Source: Typha latifolia (taxonomy: Eukaryota > Streptophyta > Magnoliopsida > Poales > Typhaceae). Taken from it: a stretch of 64,000 bases of DNA. The stretch spans positions 17,867,188 to 17,931,187 of the forward strand of contig CM034101.1 in assembly GCA_019914945.1 (NCBI GenBank). The letters are read 5' to 3'. The notes beneath the pieces were generated by a model. The model was not told the DNA's origin and did no database searches. It worked only from the letters and a program-made list of their open reading frames with translations. The position numbers and the translations under genes were made by a program. Below are positions 23,529 to 36,093 of this stretch, piece by piece. Numbering within the stretch: the stretch's first letter is position 1; each line of letters begins with the position of its first letter.

Positions 23529-26500
23529 TTAAAAGGAGAACTCTTCAGGCAAATCCTGGAATTTTCCTGATAAAAAGCTCTTATACTTCCCCTTGAGATC
23601 TCCAACTGCAGTAAAACAGACAGCTATTCAGTTCTAAGAAAATAGCTAGCAAATATCACACGAAATGAGGAGTGCAAGGAAATGATAACATTCAGAAGCT
23701 TTCTCACGGCCACCTCAGATAAGCATTAGCTTGAATTTATGACTACCATTATAGAATGTAGATGTAAACAAGGCAAGAAAAGAAAGTACAATTACCTTTA
23801 GAATCGGCAGCAACTGGTTTGACTTCTGGGATGTTATTGGATAAGGTTGATTCTACCAGTTTGACCAGCTCCTTACCTAAGTTCCACAATATATTCGGAA
23901 AGTCAGATGGCTTCCATGCAATAAAACTGAAAAGAATAACGAATCAAATTACTTCATTTTAACTAACCAGCAATGGCCTTTCCGCCATCATTAACATTGA
24001 TCAGAAAAGATGGGCTATTATTTTCTTTCAACTGCAAGAATAAAGATGAAACAACATGGTAAATAAGTTTATCTCAATCACAGCAGTGACCAAAGATAAA
24101 CAGATAGGGACATAAGAGACATCCAGATAGAGAAGTATGTGCCATTGGAAACCTGTGAGAGTAGAGAATTTGCAAGAGTAAGAGGATCAATAGGAGAAGG
24201 GCCCTTGCTGTAAGCAGGTACAAATTTCCCATCCTGATAGCCAGCCAAGAAGTGATAGGCAGCTTGACCTGGAGAGAGTCTTGATACCAATGGAAGGGCA
24301 CCAGTGCTGCAATTTGAAGAGTGTACCAACTTGTTAACGGCCGAAATTCAGATTTAGACTAATGCCAGAGACCACAGAGAATAAATACTGCACTGCACCT
24401 GTCGGATGATGCAAAGATCACAGAAGATGGCTTTTGTAGCAGACTTGGTGCTGCGGAATCTTTGGTCCGAAAGAATGGAGCAGATCCATGAGAGGAAATG
24501 ACTACACCGGCATCAGTGGACACAAGAGCCTTATGGAAATCCGACCCATTCTGGATAATATCTTCTGGAGCGAAAAGCAGAACCACAGAATCACCGGATA
24601 CAAGAAGCCTAAGAAAGAAACATTTGAAAGCCGAATTAGAAGAAATAAGAATCATCATGTTAAAGAAAAATTCAAGAAGATGGTACCTAGCAGAAAGAGG
24701 GAGACCTCCTCTGGCAGATATTACAGGAGTAGCCAAAGCAGCTAGAGCATCTTTCGTAGCATTAGCATCACCAAAAGCTTTACCGCATAAGACGAGGGAT
24801 GAACGCTCTACATCAGCTGCTGCAAATCCACCTGAAGCTTGTGATGCAGGACCAATAATCTCCCTGACACTTGGACTACATAATTAACAGCAAATGAGAG
24901 GAGTTAGTCCAAGGCTTACATATGTGAAAAGCAGATGAAATGATTATCCCAGGCAACTAGACGCAATGCTGTTTCTCAAGTCAATATTTTCTTTCTTGTT
25001 ATAAATAATGCATAATATTAGTGTGAGTTACTGTATGCTAGAAAAATAAATTCCATGATTCTTTTCTCGATTAACGAAACTATGAAAGGCAAGAGACCAG
25101 GACAAAGATAGTTGTCAGGTGGCCTGATGCGGACTTCAAGACTATAGTGATATATAAAACATACAACAAAAAAGTTGATAGAGCATAAGCTATTGAAAAA
25201 AACAAATACAATCTCAACCAGTTTGTAAATTATGAGGTCCTCGATACTGAAAACACATAAGACAACTGCATATAATGTAAGTCATAACTCTTCATAGTTC
25301 TGTAAACCATTGAGGTCCATATCAGGATTCATGGAGACCTTTGACATCCTCAGCTAGTTGCCATCAACTAAAGATTCTCACTTGTGATGTTCATTTGGTT
25401 CATACAGTCCTTGGTCCATTTCAAGGTCAAAGGGTTCAAACACCGAGCCGTTTGACGTATACTTATAATGCTTATAATGCTCATATGCCCATTTCCCCCA
25501 TATCAGGATTCAAAGAAATATTCTACATCTTCACTTAGTTCACTATCTGAAGATTTGAAGATACCATGATAAGTAAAATAAGATGATAGAATACCTGATA
25601 GAGCTAGCAACATATATGGTCAAAGGACAAGAGTCATGGGAAATTGCCCTGCTAGGTGTTCTCCAGAGGAGATTGGAAAGTGCCAGCACTGCACTAGGGT
25701 TATCACTGATGATGCGGACCTTTGCATCACATTTTGAAGATGAACCAACTGCTCCATCTTGAACAAAGAGATTCGATACAGATGAAAGGTGAGAAGTGAC
25801 CTGAAAAGGAAAAACGTAGAATCCACAAGTAAAACTCCTAAGTAGAACACCGAGTAGAGACTCACAAATTGATTCTCATGGAACTATATTCTCTTAGCAT
25901 TTCATAGCATGATAAAAAAATATACAGAATTTATAGAACTGCTCAGGTTGAAAGATGAAAATTTGAAAAGATTATCCATCTTATTCAAATAAACTGAAAT
26001 GAGTAAATTCAATAGAAGACATCATAAAATTCAAACTTAGAAGATCTTCAATAAAACCACCTGTAGTTCATTTTCTATCTACGTACAAGAGTTCATATCT
26101 TAATTTATGGTAATCCTCCCATTCTCCACTCTAATACAGGTTAATATGTTAAACTCAGCAATAACTATTAGAAGAGGTGACATTTATGACTTAACTTTTT
26201 GCCATAATTTATATTTACCAGGGCAGATAACGTGAGCAGTGGTGCAACTTCCTGTTGTTCATATCCTATTGGCATACCATGGCTTTCAATATAAGCATTT
26301 ACATGAGATGAGGGATTAATTAGGTTCTCTGTTCTTTGTTAGCAAGATAACCAAATGTCATACATACTGACAACCCTTAATCATTAAGGATCAGGTATTC
26401 AACTAAATACAAGTTTACAACACTAAATCTTGTAAGTAATATATTTTGTTATGCTAAAAGCTATAATGTAGAGAAAACATCCTGTTAGTAAATGGTAGGC

Positions 26501-28048
26501 TTCTATGTTGACGCATGTCCAGAAAGGTGCAGGCCTTTTGACTGCATTATACCTGTTTCAAAAGTTTTCCAAATTGAGCCTTTGTAATATCAGAAGCCCC
26601 ACTGACAGCATTTCCCCTCACATGAAGTGGAAGGCCTGACAAATGCTCTGTACTCCAGATAAAAGGCGATCTTTTAGAAAGCATTAGTTGCAAACTGAAT
26701 TAGCATTAGAAAAGAATGACTGAAATCTGGAACTACCTACTGTTGCAGCACCATTCTTTTGAAGCTCTGAGGACTTCAAGTTGTAAAAAGCTTTATCTTT
26801 TACAAGTACACCTCTTCCAGCAAGAGCCCAATTAAGTCCATAAGAAACTCCAGGGCCTTCCCTGTGGTACATTTATACTAGGATTACTACCCGCAAAGAC
26901 TACAGATCTATCAAAAAAGGGAAAAATAAAAGGAAAATTTAATTCAAGATGCAATTACCTGGGAAAGACTATTGTTTCCCCTTTGTCCTCTTTTAAAGGC
27001 ACTGAAACTGCATACTTCATAACCGGCCATCAGCAGGAAAAAGAAAGGAAGGAGACACTTATTTAGACGAGAATAACAGCAACTTACACCTTACAAGTAT
27101 CTCATCCATGTATTAGCAGAAGTAAAGCAAGTAAACAAAAGAAAAGTAAGATGAACCTTGTTTTTTAATATTGCTCTTATATTCTTATTACCAAAACAAC
27201 TGCTCTATTTCAAAACTGTAATCCAACAACTAAGCTAAAACCGTGTTACAAATACTATCGTATTTTAAAACCAACAGGTCAGCCTGATGTAATTGAGAAT
27301 GTCTCACTAGTCACTACACTCTTTAGAATGATTGCCAGCAGGAATTTTTTGATAGTTCAACTTCAACACTGAAAAAAGAAACAATTGCAATAGAGATCTT
27401 CAAGCTACACTCAGATATCCAAATTCCGTGTTAATATATACGATTTTTGGCATAAGTTTTATCTACAATCTGGAGCATTTCCCTATCCCAGCAGTCATCC
27501 GTTTTATTACCACGCAGTCGTGTTTCTCGTAAGCAGGGCTGATTTTAAGCGCCTCTACCTCTTACCTCAATGTCCGTCTGATTCTTCTTTTTCGTTCTTC
27601 CTTACTAAAATCTAGATTTCCTAGTGGTTGCAGTTAAAATCGGATAAGGGAGGAGTGCGTATCAAACAAATAAAAAACAACGCAGGTGAAAGACCAAAGC
27701 TTGACCTCCTTCGGTCTCAAAATTTAGTCTGTTGGATCGTAAACTCCTAAATCAGACAAGATTCGACGAATCCAAGCTAGACCAAAAACAAAACCTAGGT
27801 CGATTCAGCTGCAGCAATAAGAAGAGAGATCGTTCTACAATATTGGAATAAAGAAAATGGGAAAGAAAAAAAAAAACAATTTGCAGCGCGATTCGAGATC
27901 CAAGGCGAAACGGAGAGGGAGAAGGGGGAGAGAGAGAGAGAGGACTCACGTGTCTGGAGAGCAAGAACGAGAAGGGAAGCGGGGACGCCGTCGATCTCGA
28001 GGAGGCGAGAGCCGTGCGCGAGAGATGCTTCAGGAGAGCGTTCCTCAT
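23529..28048 (-). CDS. Conserved-looking protein with mitochondrial-type presequence, 11 exons
   Basis: Exons on the minus strand: 28048-27950, 27014-26959, 26861-26737, 26647-26553, 25800-25595, 24875-24687, 24608-24399, 24306-24153, 24031-23968, 23876-23796, 23605-23529. All junctions are GT-AG and in phase, giving 451 residues ending EEFSF. The N-terminus MRNALLKHLSRTALASSRS is Arg/Ser/Ala/Leu-rich without acids, typical of a mitochondrial presequence, with possible processing near LLSRHYAVS. Notable segments are REGPGVSYGLNWALAGRGV, SSLVLCGKAFGDANATKDAL, ARGGLPLSARLLVSGDSVVL, LVSRLSPGQAAYHFLAGYQ and VKLVESTLSN. I do not recognise a named family. The full, frame-consistent exon chain argues strongly that it is a real gene. 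Intron 1 (~935 bp) starts with a CT-rich stretch. Confidence 0.8.
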
Positions 28049-28869
28049 TTCCCCCTAGGTTTTCCGGTCGAGGTTCGCCGGCTAAGAAGTGCAGACAATG
28101 GAGCAAGAAGAGAACCAGAGAAAGAGGCGAAAAAGAAACGAAATGGAGAGATCAACGTGATGATGTCCTTTTTGCACCGTCGGATCACGAGATGGAAAAT
28201 GATATGGAGCTTAAATGGGTTTTTTGGAGAGAATTTTTCCTTCAGGCCCCCAACTTATTTGCATATTCTTTTCCAATCCTACCCTTTCATTAGGACTTTC
28301 TTGACTTAAACCATCGAACTTGGTTGACTTCAATTTACACAAATGAGCATTTCGGAGCTCGTTCCATATAAATTTATAGCATGAAAAGGCAGCATGAGAA
28401 ACTAATAAAATCCTGAGCTAAGAACGTAACACAAATAAATTTAGGGGTTAATCCTAGGGATTAATGAATCTAATTCACGTACAAATCAGCGAGCTTTAAT
28501 AATTAATACAAGTAAGATGAACCATATCTAAACGAAAACGTCCAGATCAACACTATTGCCATAAAGGGGAAACAAATGTGTGAGAACTCTCATGATTAAC
28601 CTTTAAAAAATCTTATACAAAATTGAGCTAGGCTAGGCATACGTGAAACCAGCCCTCTGGATACACCTTACAGTTTAATTCCCGCCTAGTTTGGTTCGAG
28701 CTTAGATCTTGCAGTTTGTTGCCTACTGCCCTCATAAAATCTAACACTGTACAACTTTGTAAGAAAAATGCTGATGACAAAAACAGAATAACAGCACCTC
28801 TATGGGGTAATGAACTAATGATACAGGATCATCTAAATAGATCGGTGCACCGGCTGACAAAACATACCC
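28049..28869. other. Spacer, UTP13 3' end to the mitochondrial-type gene
   Basis: Contains the leader of the gene starting at 28048 and the 3' untranslated region of UTP13. The two genes are in tandem on the minus strand. Nothing else recognised. Confidence 0.5.
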
Positions 28870-31800
28870 TTAAGCTTCAACAGAAATAAAAGACCCATCT
28901 TTACGTGACGCCAGCTTGACTTTCTTTTCTGCGCCTTTCTTTGATTTGCCGGACTTCCTTTTCTTGGTAGACAAATTTTCCTCTGTTACTGATGACATAA
29001 GTGGCTTCTGATCATTCCCACCAATCTCAACGGAAATGGCATTTGTTTGGTCGTTATTTTGGTTCAGCGCATGATCAGACTGTACTGGCGCGTCCGGCAA
29101 AGCGGGTCCATTTTTCATCGGCATCGGGTCAGTTTCAGGGTCTAGAACAGACATTCTCGTCAGAGTATAGTCCAACAAAAAGGTGCTTCTCACAAGCCTG
29201 TCGATTCTGCTAAAATGCCTCTGTGAGTAGGGAATGAGACCCTCAAGGAGTTCACTAACTCCTTTGATCTGAGAAATTAACAAATTAATTTTATCAGTCA
29301 AACAATGAAAATAACAGTTACTATCAATGGATGCATCAAGGAGATCAACAACAGCATGCATATAATGCTACAAGCATCTGAATTGCATATAAATTATAAA
29401 GATGAATCCTTGTATCAGTAGGATATAAGGCAATTTCAGATATCATAAAATTGAACAGCAATCTCTCTTTCAATAGCACTTGAAGATAAACTTACTTTTT
29501 GCTAAATAACATTACAGAGCACAAAACAGTCAATATATAAAGTTGAGATATCATCAAGTTTTGGTCAAAACACATATTGTGACTGTGTAATATGAGCAGT
29601 CAGAGCAAGTGAATAAGTTACCTCCATGATTATAGTTGGGGGGAAAATCTTTAATATCCGAAACAACACATATTGTGCAACATGACACAATTTGGGTTTT
29701 GTATTCCATTCACGAACATATTCAAGAAGCACACATATTTCTTCCTTTCCAAGACCAATAATGGCTTTCTCTATGGGATCTCCAACATTCCCTCTCCTGC
29801 ACATACATCACTATGTTAGCCTGGATTAATAAAGATAAGGGTGAACCTTAACAGAGTATTGACCTGCAAAGTTGTGAAAATAAATCAAAGAGTCTGTGAG
29901 GTCTTCGAAGCTCGAAAGCAAGTTGAATCGCTCTTGTATAGTCAGAATCTGATATTGCATTTTCCAGCTCTTGGCCTCTTAAAATTGCTTCCTCCTGCAG
30001 CATAAGAAGGTGCAGCACATTATGAAACATTGACAATTACAACAGAATTGCTTGAACTACGAAAAGCAAGCAGTAACCAAAATTTAGTCCAAAATCCTGA
30101 GATTTAGTGAAGCTCGCAAAAATATGACATCTAGAGCGTGATAATTCACAAATATTATATGGAGTTGTCTTTTCATGTGGATCAGTTTCAAAAAAGAAGT
30201 GATGAATCAGACTATATAGATAGATGGGTGCATCTGAACTGATGAAAAAGAGTCGATGCATATATAACTGTGACATGCATACAGAACTGCATATGAGTGG
30301 CAAGTAAACATTATTCTTTAAAGTGAACATTCAATAACCCTTGTGTCATACTGTCATACAAGATATAAGAAATCAAAATGAGAAAACAGAAAAGAACCAG
30401 TAGCCATGTAGTTATGTCAACATTTATATGGTGAACAGGAAAGAAGACACTTACTTCTCTAAGAAAGGCTTCCTGCTTATCTGAAGTGGTGCAGTCATGC
30501 CACAAGTTAACAATGGCATCAGTTCCACCAGTTGCCAGCATTTCAGTCTTCTTGCCAACAGCTAACGCCCAAACCTGCATGAGGAACAGAAGTGTTGGAA
30601 CAAAATGGGTGAGCCAACCTGACCATTTGTGCAGCTGGCCATAAAGATAAAGGGAGAAAGCTCTCCTAAGTCCTAATGCATCTAGTCAGATAGGATGTGA
30701 ACAGTCGTAGAAAAAATATTGGATAAAATATTAACATGCAATTAGTGTAAATGCGGTCTGCATGCATGTTAACATGAGCACACAGTCATGCACATATATT
30801 ACCAAATGTATATATCTCAACACATATATACACCCCCTAAATGCTGATAGAGAATAAGTAAATAGCTAAAAGCAGATAAATTACCTTCCCTTCATGCTGA
30901 TCATAAGTAGCAATGCACTCATTCAACTTAATTGTCCATAGTTTAACCAAGCCATCACCACCTATAAACAAAATATCCAGGTAAAAAACATCCAAGTTAT
31001 GCACCTAAAGAACTATATTCACAAAATGTTGCTCATTACCGCACGAAATAAATTGGGTTCCGCGTGAGAGAAAAGAAGCTCGTAGTACGCTTGATGTATG
31101 GCCTTCAAAAGTTTTTAAGCATGAACCATCAGAAAGAGCCCATATTTTGACAGTTCTGTCACCAGAAGATGTAATTACACATTGCTCAACAGGAGAGAAT
31201 TCCACAGACCAAATTCCCCTTTTGTGACCTTTAAGTACAACTGAAGACACTAGATCTGGAAGTCTCCATACACATGCAGTGTGATCCTACACAAAGAAAA
31301 GCATACAGGACAATTAACACAGGAAATGCATGAAAAAGAATATAGCTATCCCATATTTAAGCAAAGAAATATATGATAGAATATCAACCTCAGAACCACT
31401 ACAAACAAAGCTATCATTTGGAGAAACGGCAAGAGAATTGATATCCTTGTCATGGGCAGCTACAACAGCTTTTGATTTAAGTGCAACTTCCTGGTCAACA
31501 TCTTCTCGAACATCATCCATATTCCAGACTTTGATGGTACGGTCACTGAACACAGAAACAAGCCAATCTTAAGCAATCACTACACAAATGTAAAATATAT
31601 AAACACAGAATATAATTTCATTACATAGAGTTCTATCAAGGAGGTGAAAATGAAGCTAGTAGTGGGAAGCTAGTAAATGATCTGAAAATAAAAAAGATAT
31701 TAGTCAATCTGTGATAAAGGAAAACTCACGAACTGCCACTGACAAAAAAATTCCTCGATTTCTTTGAAAAGGCAACAGCCCCAACAGCTCCCATATGACC

Positions 31801-34800
31801 TCTACCAGTTCCTATACAACATCTCCTCTCAACATCCCACAGTCTTACCTAAACAGAGATTTAAAAGAATCAATAAAGAATGAAAGAGTACCACAGACAA
31901 TTAAGTCTCTGGTTATGTATAAAAAGGAAAGCTTTATCAAATTGATAACTAGGATAAAGGAAAAGACAAATAAGCCAGGAAGGACAATAATGGAGGAAAT
32001 AACATCGTTCTCTTTAAATACAAGGAATATGGTCACTACAATGAAAAATTATTTTCCCATAACACAAGTAATGTCACTACATCTTCAGTGCTAATAGCCC
32101 TAGCATGGTTGCAAGCTGATTTTATTTTACTGCATGAGAATCTATATGACCTTTAAACTTCTTCAAAAGATTATCTCAATATGCCTTGTGCAAATAAGCT
32201 GATAGACAGCAACATCTCAAGCGAGGATTAGGTGACTCACACTATTATCTTTGCTTCCAGTAACCACAATCGTCCTACCCGAACTTGAAACACATGTATC
32301 AAGGCACACAACAATTTCAGTGTGACCTGCCAATACATAAGCGCATGACATAGATGCAAGATCATAAACTCGCACCTGTACCAGAAAAAGTACATAGAAA
32401 AAGGTTAGAAACTCTGTAATAGCCTAATCATAGAGGGAAAATAGAAAGAAAAGGAATAGCTACATTTCATATTACACTAAAACTATTAAAGAAAAATTAG
32501 GGAAAAGCATATCAGAAACAACTGTCTACCTGTTCCAAATTTGTAGCCACAGCAAGGTATTGTTCTTCCTCACCAAGAAACTTCATATCAAGAATCTCTT
32601 CATTATAACCTACCAGGCGTTTGTTTAGGTTCAATTCGAACGTCCCTTCAACAGATCTCATGCAATAAAATAGAAATTGCTGATCAGCGGTGACACATAG
32701 CAATCCTTGATCTTCTGGTAAAATAGTAGCTGATATGAACCCTCTTCTAGAATCATCTTTGTCTGAGCTAAGAGTTACATCAGAAGACTGCTGCTCAAAG
32801 ATGCAAATTGAACTGTTGAAGAACCAAAAATACCATTATTTCATGAAGTATTCATGAGAAGAATTGAAATGACTCAAAAGTATAGGTGCTTATTTCAAGA
32901 TGAATATTACCCTTCTGAAGTCCAAACTCGGACAAGTCCCCGTTCACCAACTGTAAGAAAATAGACTCTCGTTGAGCCATTTGCTTTTCTCTTCACGCTT
33001 GACAGTTCATTTACACCTAAACAAGCAGACAAGCTACTCCCAGGTTCAACAACACAAACAGTTTCCACCATCTCATATGTTGGTACTGTTATCTTAAAGC
33101 TATAGTTGCGAGCATCCCACACATTTACAACCTGCAGAGATTACACCAGTTAATTTCTTTCAAGAAAAGAGTTTATGAAACCAAGCAGGCAAGATTGATG
33201 GAAAATGCAGATGTTTAGATACTTTAGAATAATAATGTAGATAATAGTAATCATGCAACCTACTACACCAAAATAAGTAAAATTGTTATGGGAAAAAAGA
33301 ACCTGAAAGGTATGCTTCATTTGATCAGTCTACAGTTTTATTCCTAAATTTTACACCCTTTCTGGTGGTTGTTTTGATATATTTCAAGTTTTCAACAGAA
33401 ACTGCAGACAGTACTGTTCTTTGAAAGAAGCTTTTCCTTGACAATCAAGATCATGTAAGGTTCTTTTTTTCTTGAATATCTAAAACAACCTAATAGGGGA
33501 AAATAGGACATGCTTTTAGGGAAAAAAGCCCAGATTGATGGTGTAATTTGTTTCACAGTTTAACTCATGAGCAAAAGTAGTTGCACCCACCCTCCTCAAC
33601 CCCACTCACTCAAGGAAGTATAATATCTACGAAGTAATTTTATTAATAAATACACACACTACATCTTCAGAGACACAGAGGGAGGAAATGTATAGAATGA
33701 TCGATGAAACAACATTTTGCATAAAGAAGCACCATAGCCAAGCTTCTGTATAATAAATAATGGAAGGACTATCTACTAAACACTGTATGAATTACCAGAG
33801 CACTTGCCAGTAGAGAGACTGGATACTAATAACATTGCTTTACATGGCTGAATTAGTACGAAGAAAAGAGAAATGAAATTCACAATGAAGCAAGATCAAG
33901 ATGTCCAACATGCCTTATCTCTTCCCCCGCTGAGCAAAGTCTTCTGATCTTTGGATAATGACAAGGAAGTCACTGCTGAAAAATGTTTCTCTAGCACTGC
34001 AATACACTTTTTACTTTCAAGGTTCCATACTCGTATACTTCCATCATCACTTCCTGAGAACAGCTGGAAATCCAAACATAGCACAGTCATATTCTGCAAA
34101 GATGAATATTCACAAATGCATACATACTGTGCATCACACTTTTACCTACTTTCGCATGCACAGAGGTAATCAACATCTATGTGTGCCATTCACATATTGA
34201 AACTTCACTAGCAAAGAAATGCAATCTTAAATTTTTTGCATTGAATCACAGACATGATTACCATTAAAGTAATTTGAGTCAACTAAGTAATATATTTGCG
34301 TGCAGAAGTAACCTATCACAACATCGTAGAAGATCTTCTCCATGCTTGATAGGATTTTACGTTTCTTCTCTCAACAGACAACTGAAGCATTACAAAACGC
34401 CTAAAAGCCAGTTCGCAGACAGTTATCTTGGCATCTTTTTTGCCAAAACTGATTATAACGAACCACTTACTTTACAAGATGTACCATTCTCTCCCAGTAG
34501 AACTAGGAAATTAATGCATCCAAGGATATGAACAATAATAGTTGACCTCCGTTCAGTTAAACGAATTAAAACTCAAGCATGGATGAAGAATACACTGAAG
34601 GAAGTGCACGTTTACATGGAGTCTTGATTTTAGAGTTTTAGTAGCTCTTCTATTTTTATATTCTTTAAAATTATTTACAAGTCACTATTCTGATCTTTAA
34701 TGTGATGTTGCTGTAGCATATAGCAATGGTTACTGTTTATTCTATAGTGACAGTGAGAAAAAGGAGAGTCTTCAGGAAAAAATGCATAATTGTTTAGACT

Positions 34801-36093
34801 AGTTTAATCTTATCAAAGAAGTCCTTTTATGAGATAATTTCATCTTTTTTAGTTTTTACAACTAGAGCATATTTAAAGGTCATTAGTAGTCTCAGATAAT
34901 GCACAGATTAATCTTACCTTTGTGTTCTGGCTCTTCTTATTATTATCTCGTTACCTCTTCTATTGTCTTCTCTATAACCTTTCCTCCTTCAAGTCTTTTG
35001 TGCTCAACATTTTCAACTATTTCTTTACTTCCTCGTTTTATCAGTTATATAAGTAGCTAAAATATTTCAGGAGACTAACTTTTCACTAATATCATTATGT
35101 TAGTTGCCAAACGAGTCCCTTGGAGGTCAACCCAGATACTAATAACATTCAAAAGCCTCCATTTTTGAGCTATAATCAAGGATTCAAGATGCATATCAGT
35201 TATCTTAGTATTAATGTCAGTATGAATTTGCTCACATGATCCTTTTACATGAAATTATATAAGAAATTAGTAAGCACTTGAAACTTGCACTCACCAGTAA
35301 GCGATTTGGATCACTGTGAAACATAACAGTGGTGACAACCCCCTTGTGACCTTTAAAGAAATGTGTGCAGAAACCACCGTCCACATCCCATACACACACC
35401 TTTTTATCTGCTCCTGCTGTTGCAAGCAAACCCCCAGAAGAATGGCATGTCATGGCCATTACAGGACCATCATGCCCCTGCTCAACGCAAGAAAGAAGAA
35501 TAAGTTAGCTTCTTATGTTACTACTGCAAACATACGCACTTTTGTTAAAAGTTCTTCTCTTTCGAAATAAGAAATTTAATCAGCATACAACAGCAAAGAG
35601 AACCAAAAGGCACGGCCTTGATAGAAAGAAAAGGAAGTCGCAGCTTTTATAATTATTTAAAAAATTAGCATTTTATCATCCTTTTCTTGAGAAAGAGTAA
35701 GCAATTGTAGTCAATCATCACCCTATTCGTCGCCAGCGCCAAAACGAAGTAAATATAAGATATTTTGTTCTACAATTTATATTATACCTTCCAAGATCGG
35801 ATGCATTTGAGGGAGGAGAGATCCCAAACCCGGATCAGACGGCTATGGCTAGCGGAGAAGAGGAAGCGGTCATCGGGGCTAAGGGCAAGGCCAGTTATCC
35901 CTTCCGAATCCCCTTCGAGACTTGCACGTACCGAGGCGTCAGATGAATTGACGAGCTTGACCAAGTCGTCGCAGGCGCAGGCAAGGAAGGTGCCATCGGA
36001 GGAGACGGCGATGGGGCCGCCGCTGTAGAACTGCTGCAGCGAGGGTACGCAACGGTAGTTCTTCTTGAGCCCCTGAGATGGCGCCGCCGCCAT
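28870..36093 (-). CDS. TOZ: UTP13 / TORMOZ-type WD40 protein of the SSU processome, 14 exons
   Basis: Orthologue-like to Arabidopsis TORMOZ (yeast Utp13, human TBL3), a nucleolar U3 snoRNP/SSU-processome component for 18S pre-rRNA processing. Exons: 36093-35788, 35477-35295, 34063-33914, 33131-32911, 32812-32530, 32375-32241, 31848-31730, 31545-31389, 31286-31040, 30961-30885, 30574-30455, 29994-29864, 29796-29622, 29268-28870; total 900 residues, all in phase. The start MAAAPSQGLKKNYRC and LSPDDRFLFSASHSRLIRVW match the family. Many WD40 units follow (HDGPVMAMTCHSSGGLLAT, FSGSDDGSIRVWNL, VVLKGHKRGIWSVEF, GDRTVKIWALSDGSCLKTF), two beta-propellers by family analogy. The Utp13 C-terminal domain spans ~670-830 (EEAILRGQELENAI, LLEGLIPYSQRHFSRIDR). 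A Lys-rich nuclear signal (KKRKSGKSKKGAEKK) is near the end. Intron 3 seems to use a GC donor (AAG|GCATGT). Confidence 0.93.

Noticed and set aside
27857..28309. Plus-strand ORF of 150 codons opposite the mitochondrial-type gene
   Set aside because: The Arg/Glu-rich sequence comes from a GA-rich tract and has no homologous features; the minus strand carries the real first exon.
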